Part shown: positions 28,113 through 37,397 of the stretch, piece by piece | How the letters are laid out: each line of letters opens with the position of its first letter | How positions within the stretch are numbered: position 1 is the first letter of the stretch | Assembly (NCBI GenBank): GCA_947454105.1 | Contig: CANGIP010000002.1 | Location: 124,001 to 188,000 of the forward strand | DNA length: 64,000 nucleotides | Reading direction: 5' to 3' | Source of the DNA: Actinomycetota bacterium | Lineage (GTDB): Bacteria > Actinomycetota > Acidimicrobiia > Acidimicrobiales > Ilumatobacteraceae | Notes under the pieces: model-generated | Database searches by the model: none | The model's input: only the letters and a program-made list of their open reading frames with translations | What the model was told of the DNA's origin: nothing | Program-made: the position numbers and the translations under genes

Positions 28113-28964
28113 CTAACGCCCGAGACTCACAAAAGCCAAAGCCAACCCGGCACAGGCCATCCCCACGAATTGCGACCGATTGGCCTTTTCATGATCGAGA
28201 CGGAGTGCCAAGACGATCGTGCTCACGGGGTACAACGCAGTAATCACCGAAACTAGCGACAGCATTCCATGGCGGTTGGCAAAGACAAACAAAACATTGG
28301 CACCCATATCGAATAGTCCCGCCCATAGTGCGATCGCCGGGATTCGAAGTTGCTGTTCTACCGAACGCTCCTTCGCACGACGCCGCACCAAGATAATTGA
28401 GGCGGCAATAGTGATTGATGCGATACGCGCTGCCAGTAAAGGCCACATTCCCGAATCAGCACTTGTTCGATCAAGGCAAACAAACATCCAACCGAATCCG
28501 CAACCCGCCAAGGTTGCAATGCCAACGATTGAAAGTTTCGTTGGAGCATGAGCACTGCCCACTGCTCCAGTGACCAACGCAATGCCAACCACTGCGATCA
28601 CGATTCCGACATATGCAATGAGCGATGGACGATCTCCTAGAAACAAACCCGTTGCTACTGGTAGCACTGCACTCACCACTGCTGCAAGCGGAGCAACAAC
28701 AGTCATCGATCCTTTTGCGAGCGCGTAGTAAAACAACGTCAGACCAACAAATCCACCCAGCCCGCCAGCTGCACCCCACAACCAGTCGTGCATGCCAGGC
28801 GCTGGATCACCAAGAATCACCAGAAAGATTCCTAGGAGCATCAAACTGAAGATTTGTCCGACACAGGTCACGATCAGGCTGTCAATTTTGCGCGATGCCC
28901 GACCGCCGCAGTAATCACCGAGGCCATAAACGAAAGCCGCGGCCGCAGCGAGCAAAATCTCCAC
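28113..28964 (-). CDS. EamA/DMT-family transporter
   Basis: The protein has ten predicted membrane spans in two repeated EamA halves, the layout of drug/metabolite transporters. It opens with LLAAAAAFVYGLGDYCGG, and the second half ends SLVSVITALYPVSTIVLALRL. Substrate unknown; relatives export amino acids, nucleotide precursors or other small molecules. The frame is open to a GTG at 28988, but the GTG at 28964 lies right after a TACTAT -10 box with a GTGACT -35 box at normal spacing, so I prefer it (283 residues, leaderless). It is divergent from the DUF3089 lipoprotein. Confidence 0.85.
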   Translation of the reverse strand: MEILLAAAAAFVYGLGDYCGGRASRKIDSLIVTCVGQIFSLMLLGIFLVILGDPAPGMHDWLWGAAGGLGGFVGLTLFYYALAKGSMTVVAPLAAVVSAVLPVATGLFLGDRPSLIAYVGIVIAVVGIALVTGAVGSAHAPTKLSIVGIATLAGCGFGWMFVCLDRTSADSGMWPLLAARIASITIAASIILVRRRAKERSVEQQLRIPAIALWAGLFDMGANVLFVFANRHGMLSLVSVITALYPVSTIVLALRLDHEKANRSQFVGMACAGLALAFVSLGR

Positions 28965-29019
28965 ATCACATAGTAAGCACGACCCCACACATCAGTCACG
29001 ACTTGAGTACCTTTCGTGC

Positions 29020-30267
29020 ATGCGTCGTTTATCAATCGTCATTATCTCAGTCCTAACCTTCACTGCTTGCAGTAGCAGTGATTCCAAAGACTCAACCTCA
29101 GCCGCCCCCGCAACAGATTCTGCAACAACCGAGGCGCCCACAACTGACGTGCCGGCTGAGACGACCACGACATTGGCAACGCCAACATCAATCGTTGCGC
29201 CTTATACAAGTGAGATTTACAGCGACCCCACACACTGGACCTGTCGTCCCGATATGACCGATACATGCGACGACGACACCAGCGTCACCATGATCAACGC
29301 TGACGGCTCGACCTCAGTCGAATCCTTTGTTGCCGATCCAAATGCACCCGTTGACTGTTTCTATGCCTACCCAACAGCAAGCGAAGACGCCACCTTGAAC
29401 TCTGACCTCATCGCTGGTCGTGAAAAAGAAGTAGCGTTCCAACAAGCCGCGCGACTTTCAACTGCTTGTCGCATGTTTGCACCGACGTACCGCAGCGTCA
29501 CCTTGGCTGGTCTCTTTAACCCAGCGCTTCCGGGCGACAGAACCCAAGCATGGTTGACTCCGTTCGAAGACATTAAGGATGCCTGGAATCATTACCTCGC
29601 CAATGACAATCAGGGGCGCGGAGTAATTTTGTTGGGACATTCACAAGGAACCGGACAATTGATTCGACTTCTGAAAGAAGTCATCGATCCGAGCGAAGAA
29701 CAACGATCAATATTGATTTCCGCAATTATGTTGGGCGGCGCGGTTGCCGTTCCCGAAGGTGAAGACATCGGTGCAGCGATGCAAAACATTCCGTTGTGTC
29801 GAGCAAATGATCAAACCGGTTGCATCATCACGTACGCATCTTTCCGCGACACTGCACCTCCACCGGCCAATGCCTATTTCGGCAAGCCTGGTGGCATGGG
29901 ACAGCCCGCACCCGCAGGCGAAATGGCTGGTTGCACCAACCCCGCCGCTTTAAGTGGAGGCAAGGGCATGTTGAAGTCTGCCTTTGAAACTGCCGACTGG
30001 GCTTTCACCGACCCCGCACTCGCCGCATCAATCACTACTCCATTTATGGGCTTCCCCGATCTTCTTGAAGCTGAATGTGTCTACGAGAATGGATTCTCAT
30101 ACCTCCAGGTGCACACCAACGCCGACCCCACCGACTCACGTGCTGATGCCTTCAAGGGTGACTTGTCGCCCGAATGGGGAACTCACGCTGTCGACTGGGA
30201 ACTCGCCGGTCTCAGCATTCTTGATGTGGTTCAAGAAGAAATCGCCGCCTGGGTGAAGAGTCACTGA
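29020..30267 (+). CDS. DUF3089-family secreted lipoprotein, alpha/beta-hydrolase fold
   Basis: A 415-residue exported protein. The signal peptide ends in a lipobox FTAC, making Cys17 the lipidated residue. A Ser/Thr/Ala-rich linker covers about 18-60. The DUF3089 domain follows, with VDCFYAYPTASED and CRMFAPTYRSVTL, and the nucleophile elbow GHSQGTG places the catalytic serine at 208. Several cysteines could form disulfides. A hydrolase of esters or similar bonds anchored on the outer face of the membrane is likely; no substrate is known for the family. Confidence 0.88.
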   Translation: MRRLSIVIISVLTFTACSSSDSKDSTSAAPATDSATTEAPTTDVPAETTTTLATPTSIVAPYTSEIYSDPTHWTCRPDMTDTCDDDTSVTMINADGSTSVESFVADPNAPVDCFYAYPTASEDATLNSDLIAGREKEVAFQQAARLSTACRMFAPTYRSVTLAGLFNPALPGDRTQAWLTPFEDIKDAWNHYLANDNQGRGVILLGHSQGTGQLIRLLKEVIDPSEEQRSILISAIMLGGAVAVPEGEDIGAAMQNIPLCRANDQTGCIITYASFRDTAPPPANAYFGKPGGMGQPAPAGEMAGCTNPAALSGGKGMLKSAFETADWAFTDPALAASITTPFMGFPDLLEAECVYENGFSYLQVHTNADPTDSRADAFKGDLSPEWGTHAVDWELAGLSILDVVQEEIAAWVKSH

Positions 30268-30304
30268 CTCTGCCGCCAAGGCGCGGTTCACCTAAGGTAC
30301 GCAC

Positions 30305-31294
30305 ATGCATCACGTTCGTTTTGGTCGTACCGGTCTCAAAGTTTCTCGCCTGTGCCTTGGCACGATGACATTTGGTTATCAGTGCGATGAAGACACGTCA
30401 TTCGCCATTATGGATGCCGCAGCCGAATCAGGTATCGACTTCATCGATACTGCCGACATGTACCCGCTCGGTGCTCCCCCAGAACTCTTTGGACGCACCG
30501 AAGAAATCGTTGGTAAATGGCTCAAGGGTCGTCGCGATGATTTTATTGTTGCCACCAAATGCTTTTTCCCGACTGGCAAGAAGGCGTGGGAAGCCGGCAA
30601 CTCGCGCCACAACATCATGCGTTCAGTCGATATTTCATTGAAGCGCCTCGGAACCGATCACATTGATTTGTATCAAGTGCATTCATGGGATGCCGAGACT
30701 CGCATTGACGAAACTCTGACCGCGATGGACGATCTAGTGAAGTCAGGCAAAGTTCGTTACGTCGGATGCTCAAACGTTTTGGCCTATCAACTTGCTCGCT
30801 CGGTTGGTCGCGCCGAAGTACTCGGTGTCAGTGGCTTTGAATGCGTGCAACCGCGTTACAACATGTTGTTTCGCGAAAATGAACGCGAACTTTTGCCGTT
30901 ATGCGCCGAGGAAAACATCGCCGTCATCCCCTACAACCCTCTTGCTGGTGGATTCTTAAGTGGCAAGCACATGCGCGGCGCACCTACTGAGGGCGGACGC
31001 TTCACCCTCGGGTATGCCGCAGGGCGTTACCAAGATAGGTACTGGCACGACCGCATGTTTGACACCGTTGATCAACTTCGTCCCATCGCCGAAGAGGCTG
31101 GGGTTTCCATGGCGACCTTGGCCGTGCAGTGGGTACTCGCCAATCCAACGATCACCTCACCAATCATTGGCGCAAGTCGACCCGATCAAATCGCTGATCC
31201 CGTCGCTGCTGTCGGTTCACCTATCGATGCCGGAATCAAGGCGCGTATTGACGAGTTGACCTACGAATACCGCTTTGGCGATAACGCCCGCTGA
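30305..31294 (+). CDS. Aldo/keto reductase
   Basis: A 329-residue TIM-barrel NADPH-dependent reductase. The catalytic four are visible: Asp in DFIDTADMYP, Tyr in the same segment, Lys in VATKCFF and His in YQVHSWD. The N-terminal RFGRTGLKVSRLCLGTMTFG is typical of the AKR subgroup around YajO, Tas and voltage-gated channel beta subunits. The C-terminal SPIIGASRPDQI binds the cofactor phosphate. It probably reduces an aldehyde or ketone; the substrate is unknown. It ends one base before the convergent carotenoid oxygenase. Confidence 0.93.
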   Translation: MHHVRFGRTGLKVSRLCLGTMTFGYQCDEDTSFAIMDAAAESGIDFIDTADMYPLGAPPELFGRTEEIVGKWLKGRRDDFIVATKCFFPTGKKAWEAGNSRHNIMRSVDISLKRLGTDHIDLYQVHSWDAETRIDETLTAMDDLVKSGKVRYVGCSNVLAYQLARSVGRAEVLGVSGFECVQPRYNMLFRENERELLPLCAEENIAVIPYNPLAGGFLSGKHMRGAPTEGGRFTLGYAAGRYQDRYWHDRMFDTVDQLRPIAEEAGVSMATLAVQWVLANPTITSPIIGASRPDQIADPVAAVGSPIDAGIKARIDELTYEYRFGDNAR

Positions 31295-31295
31295 A

Positions 31296-32660
31296 TTAAT
31301 TGCGGTCGGGCGCCCAGTTGCCGTGGAAGCCGAACGGTACTCGTGCGGGCAATTTCACCTGCGCAACGTATCCCCGATCAAAGTCACGTGCATCAATCAC
31401 AACAAATTCTGTTGAGTCATTCGATCCGTCGTGTACAAATGTCACCAACCAACCATCATCTTCGTCGGTGCCGCCAGGTCGAGCGATGAACACTGGCTCG
31501 CCAGCTGCTCGCGAAACGCCGTGATCAAAGACTTTTCGCTCTCCAGTGACAAGGTCGTGTTTCACAGTTGGCCAATGCATTGAGCCTGAATCAATCTGCG
31601 CGCAGTAGCCAAATCGGTATGGCAGGCCGGTGAGCGATCCACGATGTCGCGGGAATTCATTAGCTGATGAGTCAATCGTGGTTGTAGAAACACGCTTGGT
31701 GATCGGGTCAATCTCCCAACGCATGAGACGTGGCAGAGCGTCACCGAATGGACCGAGCAAATCATCACGCATCATGAGGTCGTAAAAACTCACGTCAAGT
31801 ACAACCTTGCCGTCGGGCGTGTCGTACGCGTTCATCGGGTGAAATACATATCCCACTGGCACATCAATCCATACGATGTCCGCCGCGGTTCCTTCGCGAG
31901 GCATCAGCCCCACACGATTGCCATACTCGGCGTTCCACCTGAATGGGAAACGACCAGCAAAAGCCAAATCAAAGTCAACCAAAACCGGCTGATCGTACAC
32001 AACGACGTAACGATCAGTGATCGACATGTCATGCACCATCGACATGCCAGGCAATGGAATGTCCACCGTACGATTCACACGCCCGTCTTTTCCAACGCGT
32101 ACGTACTGAACATGATCCATCCACTCAGCCCACGCATAAACGATCGCGTGCATCTCGCCAGTTACCGGATCAATTTTTGGATGCGCGGTGAATGCTCCAG
32201 GCAATGTTCCAAAAAAGTCATTGCGGCCGACGGTCTCTAGTTCGAACGTCAATTCCACTGGACATCCACCAGCTTCAATCATCGCCCACGTGGTGCCAGC
32301 AAATGAACCGACGTTGGTGTTGGGACCGATTGGAGAGTTATTCCAGTTTCGTCCCGAGATATCAGGCAAACCTCTCACTGCATTCACAGCGGTAGATCCG
32401 ACATATCGATTGCGATACCACTCGGCGCGACCTTCACGTAATCGAATGCCATGCACCATTCCATCGCCCATAAACCAGTGATGAATCGCTGGATCAACAT
32501 CAGTGATCGGGTTCGGTCCGTTGCGCAAGTACCGACCATTGAGTTCTGGCGGCAGTTCGCCAATGACTGGCAAATCGAAGGCGGTCACCTCTTCAGAAAT
32601 CGGGGCGTAATTGCCTGAAAGGTAGCGATTGTGGGCGACTGCATCGGAAATTGAAGTCAT
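31296..32660 (-). CDS. Carotenoid oxygenase family protein
   Basis: A 454-residue seven-bladed propeller dioxygenase. The four iron-binding histidines are at 160 (FTAHPK), 210 (SMVHDMS), 274 (YVFHPMNAYD) and 446 (GFHGNW). The N-terminal GELPPELNGRYLRNGPNP and HHWFMGDGMVHG are characteristic. Such enzymes split a double bond in carotenoids, apocarotenoids or stilbene-like phenylpropenes; which one cannot be told. No carotenoid synthesis gene is in the window. An exact inverted repeat lies in its promoter. Confidence 0.93.
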   Translation of the reverse strand: MTSISDAVAHNRYLSGNYAPISEEVTAFDLPVIGELPPELNGRYLRNGPNPITDVDPAIHHWFMGDGMVHGIRLREGRAEWYRNRYVGSTAVNAVRGLPDISGRNWNNSPIGPNTNVGSFAGTTWAMIEAGGCPVELTFELETVGRNDFFGTLPGAFTAHPKIDPVTGEMHAIVYAWAEWMDHVQYVRVGKDGRVNRTVDIPLPGMSMVHDMSITDRYVVVYDQPVLVDFDLAFAGRFPFRWNAEYGNRVGLMPREGTAADIVWIDVPVGYVFHPMNAYDTPDGKVVLDVSFYDLMMRDDLLGPFGDALPRLMRWEIDPITKRVSTTTIDSSANEFPRHRGSLTGLPYRFGYCAQIDSGSMHWPTVKHDLVTGERKVFDHGVSRAAGEPVFIARPGGTDEDDGWLVTFVHDGSNDSTEFVVIDARDFDRGYVAQVKLPARVPFGFHGNWAPDRN

Positions 32661-32680
32661 GCCAGATGTCTAGCCCACCA

Positions 32681-32697
32681 ACTTGACATCGTCAAGT
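32681..32697. promoter_or_regulatory. Inverted repeat in the carotenoid oxygenase promoter
   Basis: Arms ACTTGAC and GTCAAGT are perfect around three bases. On the minus strand the repeat contains TTGACG, which can serve as a -35 box for a TAGACA-like -10 region ending six bases before the ATG at 32660. A dimeric repressor could bind here. Confidence 0.45.
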
Positions 32698-32717
32698 AAC
32701 TCTTCCCAGAAAAACAC

Positions 32718-32741
32718 AAAGCCCCACCGTAGTGGGGCTTT
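32718..32741 (-). terminator. Terminator of tRNA-Val
   Basis: A perfect 10-base-pair stem (AAAGCCCCAC and GTGGGGCTTT) with a four-base loop immediately follows the tRNA CCA end. On the minus strand the T-rich stretch TTTGTGTTTTT comes after it. The A-start of the stem makes it possibly bidirectional. Confidence 0.8.
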
Positions 32742-32818
<77 letters not shown>

Positions 32819-32894
32819 AAAAGCAGGACTACCCTACAGCCTGTGCGGGGTCCTCGCCCACCCCACAGTCGCCATATTTGCCGTGCTTTTGTCC

Positions 32895-33980
32895 TTAGCG
32901 CAAACGCAGCGCTACTTCGTTAGCCATCAGGCGACCAGCACGGGTCAACGTGACCTGCCCGTTGTTCACCAGCACCAATTCGCTCATCAGTTCAAGATCG
33001 CTTGCGGAAAATGAATCAACAGGCACACCCTCACGCATGCGCAAGGCCAACTGCAGCCCCTCAATTCGTTGAGCATCAAGATCAAGAATTTCGCTTGACG
33101 ACTCGGCACTTTGCGCAGAGTCGATCAACTCAATAAATCGATCAGGCGTGCGTACATTCCATGAGCGTCGCCCATCGTGGTGCGCGTGAGCAGCACTACC
33201 GAAGCCGGCATAGTTACCTTGAAACCAATACAGGCGATTGTGTTGGCACTCACGTCCGGGGAGCGACCAATTAGAGACCTCATAGTTCTCCATTCCCGCA
33301 GCCGTTAACAAATCATCAACGACGTCGTACATTTCAGCTTGAACATCATCATCGGGATGTCGACTGGGGTCGTCAGCAAGTGGAGTTCCGCCTTCAACGG
33401 TGAGTCCATAGGCCGAGATATGGGTTGGCTCAAGTTGCAAAACCGATGCAACCGTTGCGGCCCAATCATCAACTGATTCGCCGTGAACTCCATAAATAAT
33501 GTCCAGATTGATGTCACTGAATCCTGCTTGTCGCGCAAGTTCAACGGATCGCTCAACATTGGCCGGATTATGAGTTCGTCCAAGCGATAAAAGAACATGA
33601 CTTTGCATTGATTGCACGCCAAAACTCAGGCGGTTGACTCCACCATCACGAAAAACGCGCAACATCTCACTCGTGACGTCATCAGGATTGCATTCGATTG
33701 TAATTTCGGCATCACTCGTCGTTGGAATCTGCGAAAGGACTTGTATCAATGCCTCAGGCGGAACTCGTGTAGGCGTTCCACCACCGACAAAAATTGATGT
33801 CGCTGTCGGCATACCTTGCGCTACTGCTCGCGATATCTCGGTCGCTAATGAATCAAGATATTTCTCAATGATCTGATCACGATCGGTGAACGTCGCAAAA
33901 GCGCAGTAGTCACAACGATGACGACAAAACGGAATATGGACGTATGCGCCGTATCCCGGATTTTCAGCAGTTGCGCGCAT
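32895..33980 (-). CDS. hemW: HemW, radical SAM heme chaperone
   Basis: A 361-residue radical-SAM protein with the cluster cysteines 19, 23 and 26 (HIPFCRHRCDYC). It has the HNRLYW motif (HNxxYW) that separates heme-binding HemW from true coproporphyrinogen oxidase HemN, and it is shorter than HemN at both ends. HemW proteins insert heme into target proteins. The start ATG overlaps the stop of the BldD-like gene (TAATG), so translation is coupled. It is the last gene of the leftward run from lepA. Confidence 0.93.
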   Translation of the reverse strand: MRATAENPGYGAYVHIPFCRHRCDYCAFATFTDRDQIIEKYLDSLATEISRAVAQGMPTATSIFVGGGTPTRVPPEALIQVLSQIPTTSDAEITIECNPDDVTSEMLRVFRDGGVNRLSFGVQSMQSHVLLSLGRTHNPANVERSVELARQAGFSDINLDIIYGVHGESVDDWAATVASVLQLEPTHISAYGLTVEGGTPLADDPSRHPDDDVQAEMYDVVDDLLTAAGMENYEVSNWSLPGRECQHNRLYWFQGNYAGFGSAAHAHHDGRRSWNVRTPDRFIELIDSAQSAESSSEILDLDAQRIEGLQLALRMREGVPVDSFSASDLELMSELVLVNNGQVTLTRAGRLMANEVALRLR

Positions 33981-34522
33981 TACGTTCTCGGTGATGTTTG
34001 AAAGAGAACACCAATTTCTTCAAGGTATGCGCGAACGTCGTCGATTGCGACATCAAGCATCACGGCAATGGCCCGCACGTCATCGGCCCGAACTGTGAGA
34101 ACCTTGCCATTGAAGTCGCCACGCTGAACCTGGATCATCGACAGATAGCGAGACAGTGTTGCGAATCCTGAACCTTCAATGTTGGCCAATTTCACCAAAT
34201 CAATGGCCAACTTGGATGACGTCTCGGCCGACCGCCCAGCGGCACGTTCTACTTCTTTAGGCAACAACTGTTCAATCGGTACATCGTAAAAATCGGCCAA
34301 ACGACGTAGACGGGGCAACGAGATCGAACGCTCACCTCGTTCATATGCTCCAAGCACTGAAGCTTTGAACTCTTCGTGCGAAATGGCCTCAACCTCTTGC
34401 AAGGACAATTTCTTTTGTCGACGAATCGAGCGAAGTCGTTCTCCTACTCGCACGTTGTACTCAGCCGACAATGCATCGTCTTCATCAGGCACTTGAACCG
34501 ACTGATGGGGCTTCTTAACCAT
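33980..34522 (-). CDS. bldD: BldD-like transcriptional regulator with c-di-GMP signature
   Basis: A 180-residue XRE-type regulator. The helix-turn-helix (about 24-88) reads VGERLRSIRRQKKLSLQEVEAISHEEFKASVLGAYERGERSISLPRLRRLADFYDVPIEQLLP, here described in parts because it closely follows Streptomyces BldD: the RLRSIR opening, the VLGAYERG core and the DFYDVPIEQLLP end. The C-terminal domain has RGD at 134-136 and RADD at 145-148 with eight residues between, exactly the RxD-x8-RxxD pattern that binds tetrameric c-di-GMP. It overlaps rsmE by eight bases and hemW by one. Its targets in this organism are unknown. Confidence 0.9.
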   Translation of the reverse strand: MVKKPHQSVQVPDEDDALSAEYNVRVGERLRSIRRQKKLSLQEVEAISHEEFKASVLGAYERGERSISLPRLRRLADFYDVPIEQLLPKEVERAAGRSAETSSKLAIDLVKLANIEGSGFATLSRYLSMIQVQRGDFNGKVLTVRADDVRAIAVMLDVAIDDVRAYLEEIGVLFQTSPRT

Positions 34523-35207
34523 GTTGCGACCTCATATGACTCAACATCACACCTGCAGCCACCGCAGCAGTTTCAGCCCGCAAAATTCCGCCGGGTAGCG
34601 ACACCCGATGAGGCATCAAATCCATCTCTTGATGAGTAAATCCACCTTCTGGACCGATCACCAGTGTCGAAATATCTGAGGTCAAGGCTGAACCTTCGGG
34701 ATCAGTAACGGCGATATTTGGCCCGTACGTTTCAACAAACTTTTCAATGGACGGACACACCTCATGAATGATCGGCAAGAACACCGAACGACTTTGCATT
34801 GCGGCTTCGCGAGCAATTTTTTGCCAACGCACTTGATTCTTTGCGCCTTTATCACTGTCCCATCGGACAATTGACCGCTCAGTAATGATCGGAACAATGT
34901 GATCAATTCCTAGTTCGGTCAACTTTTGAATCACCAAATCAGGTTTGTCGTTCTTTGTCACCGAAAATCCCACAGTCAACGAACGTGGATTTGTTTCGCT
35001 TTGAACTATCGATTCTTCGGTTGGCAAAGTGGCTGTCATTTCGTACTTGCATATTCTCCATGAGCCACGACCGTCACTCACCGAAACCGTCTCACCACTT
35101 CGCAATCGAAGGACTTTTGCTAGGTGATGAAAATCATCATCATTGAGAAACGGTGCGTTGATGTCAATCACAAACGCGTGAGCCGCGGCACGACGCCGCT
35201 CAATCAT
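34515..35207 (-). CDS. rsmE: 16S rRNA m3U1498 methyltransferase
   Basis: A 230-residue SPOUT-family methyltransferase that modifies U1498 in the decoding region of 16S rRNA. An N-terminal PUA-like part ([21 protein letters not shown]) precedes the knotted SAM-binding end: [17 protein letters not shown] and [17 protein letters not shown]. The start overlaps the dnaJ stop by four bases. The order hrcA-dnaJ-rsmE-BldD-like-hemW points to one transcript for protein quality control and ribosome maturation. Confidence 0.95.
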   Translation of the reverse strand: MIERRRAAAHAFVIDINAPFLNDDDFHHLAKVLRLRSGETVSVSDGRGSWRICKYEMTATLPTEESIVQSETNPRSLTVGFSVTKNDKPDLVIQKLTELGIDHIVPIITERSIVRWDSDKGAKNQVRWQKIAREAAMQSRSVFLPIIHEVCPSIEKFVETYGPNIAVTDPEGSALTSDISTLVIGPEGGFTHQEMDLMPHRVSLPGGILRAETAAVAAGVMLSHMRSQHG

Positions 35208-36325
35208 GAGAACGCCGATTTGATACGCGAGAAGAAACTTTTGTCAGCTGGCGCAACATCTTCGCCACGCTTTTCGGCGAACGTCCGCAACAACTCGGAT
35301 TCAGCATCAGACAATTTTGTCGGTACAACCACTTTGACAACGGCAATCAAATCACCACGGCCAGTCGACTGCAAACGCGGAACCCCACGCTTCTTCAGAA
35401 CAAATTGCCGCCCCGGTTGAGTACCTGCAGGAATCAACAATGTTTCTTCGCCATCAAGAGTTTCTAGTTCAAGTGAGACACCAAGCGTCGCCTGAGCAAT
35501 CGAGATTTCGACTTCTGTCACAAGATTGATTCCGTCGCGTTCGTACATTGCGTGCGGCTTCACTCGCAAATGAACAAACAAATCGCCGGCCGAACCACCA
35601 CGTTGGCCAACTGCACCACGGCCCGTTAAACGCAACGTCGAACCAGTATCAACACCGGCGGGAACATCAACTTGGAAGGTCTTTTCGGTAATGACGCGAC
35701 CTTCACCACTACATGTTGCGCAAGGTGTCGCGATGATCTGGCCAAAGCCACGGCATCGCTGACATGCCTGCATTGACACCATTTGCCCGAGCAAACTCTG
35801 ACGCACTCGCTGGACTTGACCGACACCGTTGCACTCTGAGCATTTCACTGGCTGAGTGCCCGAGCCAGCGCCCGAACCAGAACAGTCGTCGCACACCAAT
35901 GCAGTGCGTACGCTCACCGGGACATTGGCTCCAAAGATCGCTTGTTCAAAAGACAGATCGGCAACGACTTCAAGGTCTTGTCCACGCGGAGGACCCGTTG
36001 GTCCTCGCTGTTGACCAAAAGGACTGCCACCAAAGAATGATTCAAAAATATCGCCGAGGCCACCTCCACCACCGAAGAAGTCACCGCCTCCGCCACCGCC
36101 CGCACCTGACACGCCCGCTTCCCCAAAACGGTCGTAGCGCGCCCTCGAATCGGCATCGGACAAAACCTCATACGCCTGGGCAACTTGTTTGAACTTTTCT
36201 TCTGCACTGGCGTCACCAGGATTGGCATCAGGGTGATATTGGCGAGCCTTCACTCGATACGCCTTCTTGATTTCGTCGGCCGAGGCGTCGCGCCGCACAT
36301 CAAGGAGTTCGTAATAGTCAGCCAT
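35204..36325 (-). CDS. dnaJ: Chaperone protein DnaJ
   Basis: A full-length type A co-chaperone of DnaK, 373 residues. It has the J domain with YHPDANPGD (the HPD motif that stimulates the DnaK ATPase), a Gly/Phe-rich linker (about 75-110), four CxxCxGxG zinc repeats ([32 protein letters not shown]) and the C-terminal substrate-binding domains. No dnaK or grpE is nearby, so this is probably the second actinobacterial DnaJ that travels with hrcA. I saw no CIRCE element in front of it. Confidence 0.96.
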   Translation of the reverse strand: MADYYELLDVRRDASADEIKKAYRVKARQYHPDANPGDASAEEKFKQVAQAYEVLSDADSRARYDRFGEAGVSGAGGGGGGDFFGGGGGLGDIFESFFGGSPFGQQRGPTGPPRGQDLEVVADLSFEQAIFGANVPVSVRTALVCDDCSGSGAGSGTQPVKCSECNGVGQVQRVRQSLLGQMVSMQACQRCRGFGQIIATPCATCSGEGRVITEKTFQVDVPAGVDTGSTLRLTGRGAVGQRGGSAGDLFVHLRVKPHAMYERDGINLVTEVEISIAQATLGVSLELETLDGEETLLIPAGTQPGRQFVLKKRGVPRLQSTGRGDLIAVVKVVVPTKLSDAESELLRTFAEKRGEDVAPADKSFFSRIKSAFS

Positions 36326-36368
36326 AATCGTCGTAATTCTACAAAGTTTATTTTTCGATCACGACTGC

Positions 36369-37364
36369 TTAGCTCTCGCCGAGTCGCCGACCCAATCGAT
36401 CTGAGACAACCTCAACGGTCGCCAGTGCCTGCGGATAGTCCATACGGGTCGGTCCGAGCACCCCGATTGTTCCGAGCTGTTCACCATCGACCACAACTGG
36501 AGCCACGACGACCGAGCAACTTGCGAGAGGTTCAATGCCATGTTCGGCACCGATTGAAACACTGAGACCTCGATCAAGAATGTCACGCACCAAGGTCACA
36601 ACTAAATACTGCTGCTCTAACGTTTGCAAAACCTGTCGCACCACATCTACAGCATCAAAAGCCGATGCCATCGATGACGCTCCGCCCACGAACACCGAGT
36701 CGTCAGCACCAACATGACGAAGCGCAGCATTTGCTTTCTGACAGATCGCATCCACTCCGGCGTCGCCACTCAAAGGAATTTCTCGCGAGCCTGCTAACGC
36801 ATGACCAATGAGGTGGCGTTGCATGTGAACCGTTGCGGCCCCCAGACGAGTTTGCGAAACTTCGGCGTCGAATTCAAGATGTTCGCTTTCAACCGACCCA
36901 TTTGACATCACCGCGACGACCATGGCCTGACGTGCAGAAAGTCCAACCACTTGCACGGCGCGAATTTCGGCTCGTTCAACTTTGGGACCGAGAACCACTG
37001 ACGCGTAATTAGTGAGCCCAGCAACGAGGTGTGAGGTACGTGCTAAAAGTTCTTCCATCCGACCGTGGGCACCGTCAAAGAAATCACGAACCTGGCCGAC
37101 TTTCACATCATCGAGACGACCAGGCTGGCTGAGGTGGTCAACAAAGAATCGATAACCCTTATCGGTTGGAACACGTCCGGCTGACGTATGCGGTTGAGCC
37201 AAGAAACCCTCTTGCTCAAGAACGGCCATTTCGTTACGAACCGTGGCGGAAGAAACATTGATGTCAGGCGCGGTCGCAATATGAGTTGAGCCAACGGGCT
37301 GGCCGGTGCCGATGTATTCCTGCACCACAGCTCGCAGAATTGCGGTCTTTCGATCGTCCAACAT
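36369..37364 (-). CDS. hrcA: Heat-inducible transcription repressor HrcA
   Basis: A 331-residue repressor of chaperone genes that binds the CIRCE element. The N-terminal winged helix reads MLDDRKTAILRAVVQEYIGTGQPVGS, followed by SSATVRNEMAVLEQEGFLAQPHTSAGRVPTDKGYR taken in two parts, the strongest family signature. GAF-like and dimerisation parts follow, ending GPTRMDYPQALATVEVVS. It lies 33 bases after phrB and 43 bases before dnaJ. I could not find a convincing CIRCE copy in this window; its targets are presumably groES/groEL elsewhere. Confidence 0.95.
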   Translation of the reverse strand: MLDDRKTAILRAVVQEYIGTGQPVGSTHIATAPDINVSSATVRNEMAVLEQEGFLAQPHTSAGRVPTDKGYRFFVDHLSQPGRLDDVKVGQVRDFFDGAHGRMEELLARTSHLVAGLTNYASVVLGPKVERAEIRAVQVVGLSARQAMVVAVMSNGSVESEHLEFDAEVSQTRLGAATVHMQRHLIGHALAGSREIPLSGDAGVDAICQKANAALRHVGADDSVFVGGASSMASAFDAVDVVRQVLQTLEQQYLVVTLVRDILDRGLSVSIGAEHGIEPLASCSVVVAPVVVDGEQLGTIGVLGPTRMDYPQALATVEVVSDRLGRRLGES

Positions 37365-37397
37365 GACATTTGTAATCTAGCGCACTGCTCTGACGTC

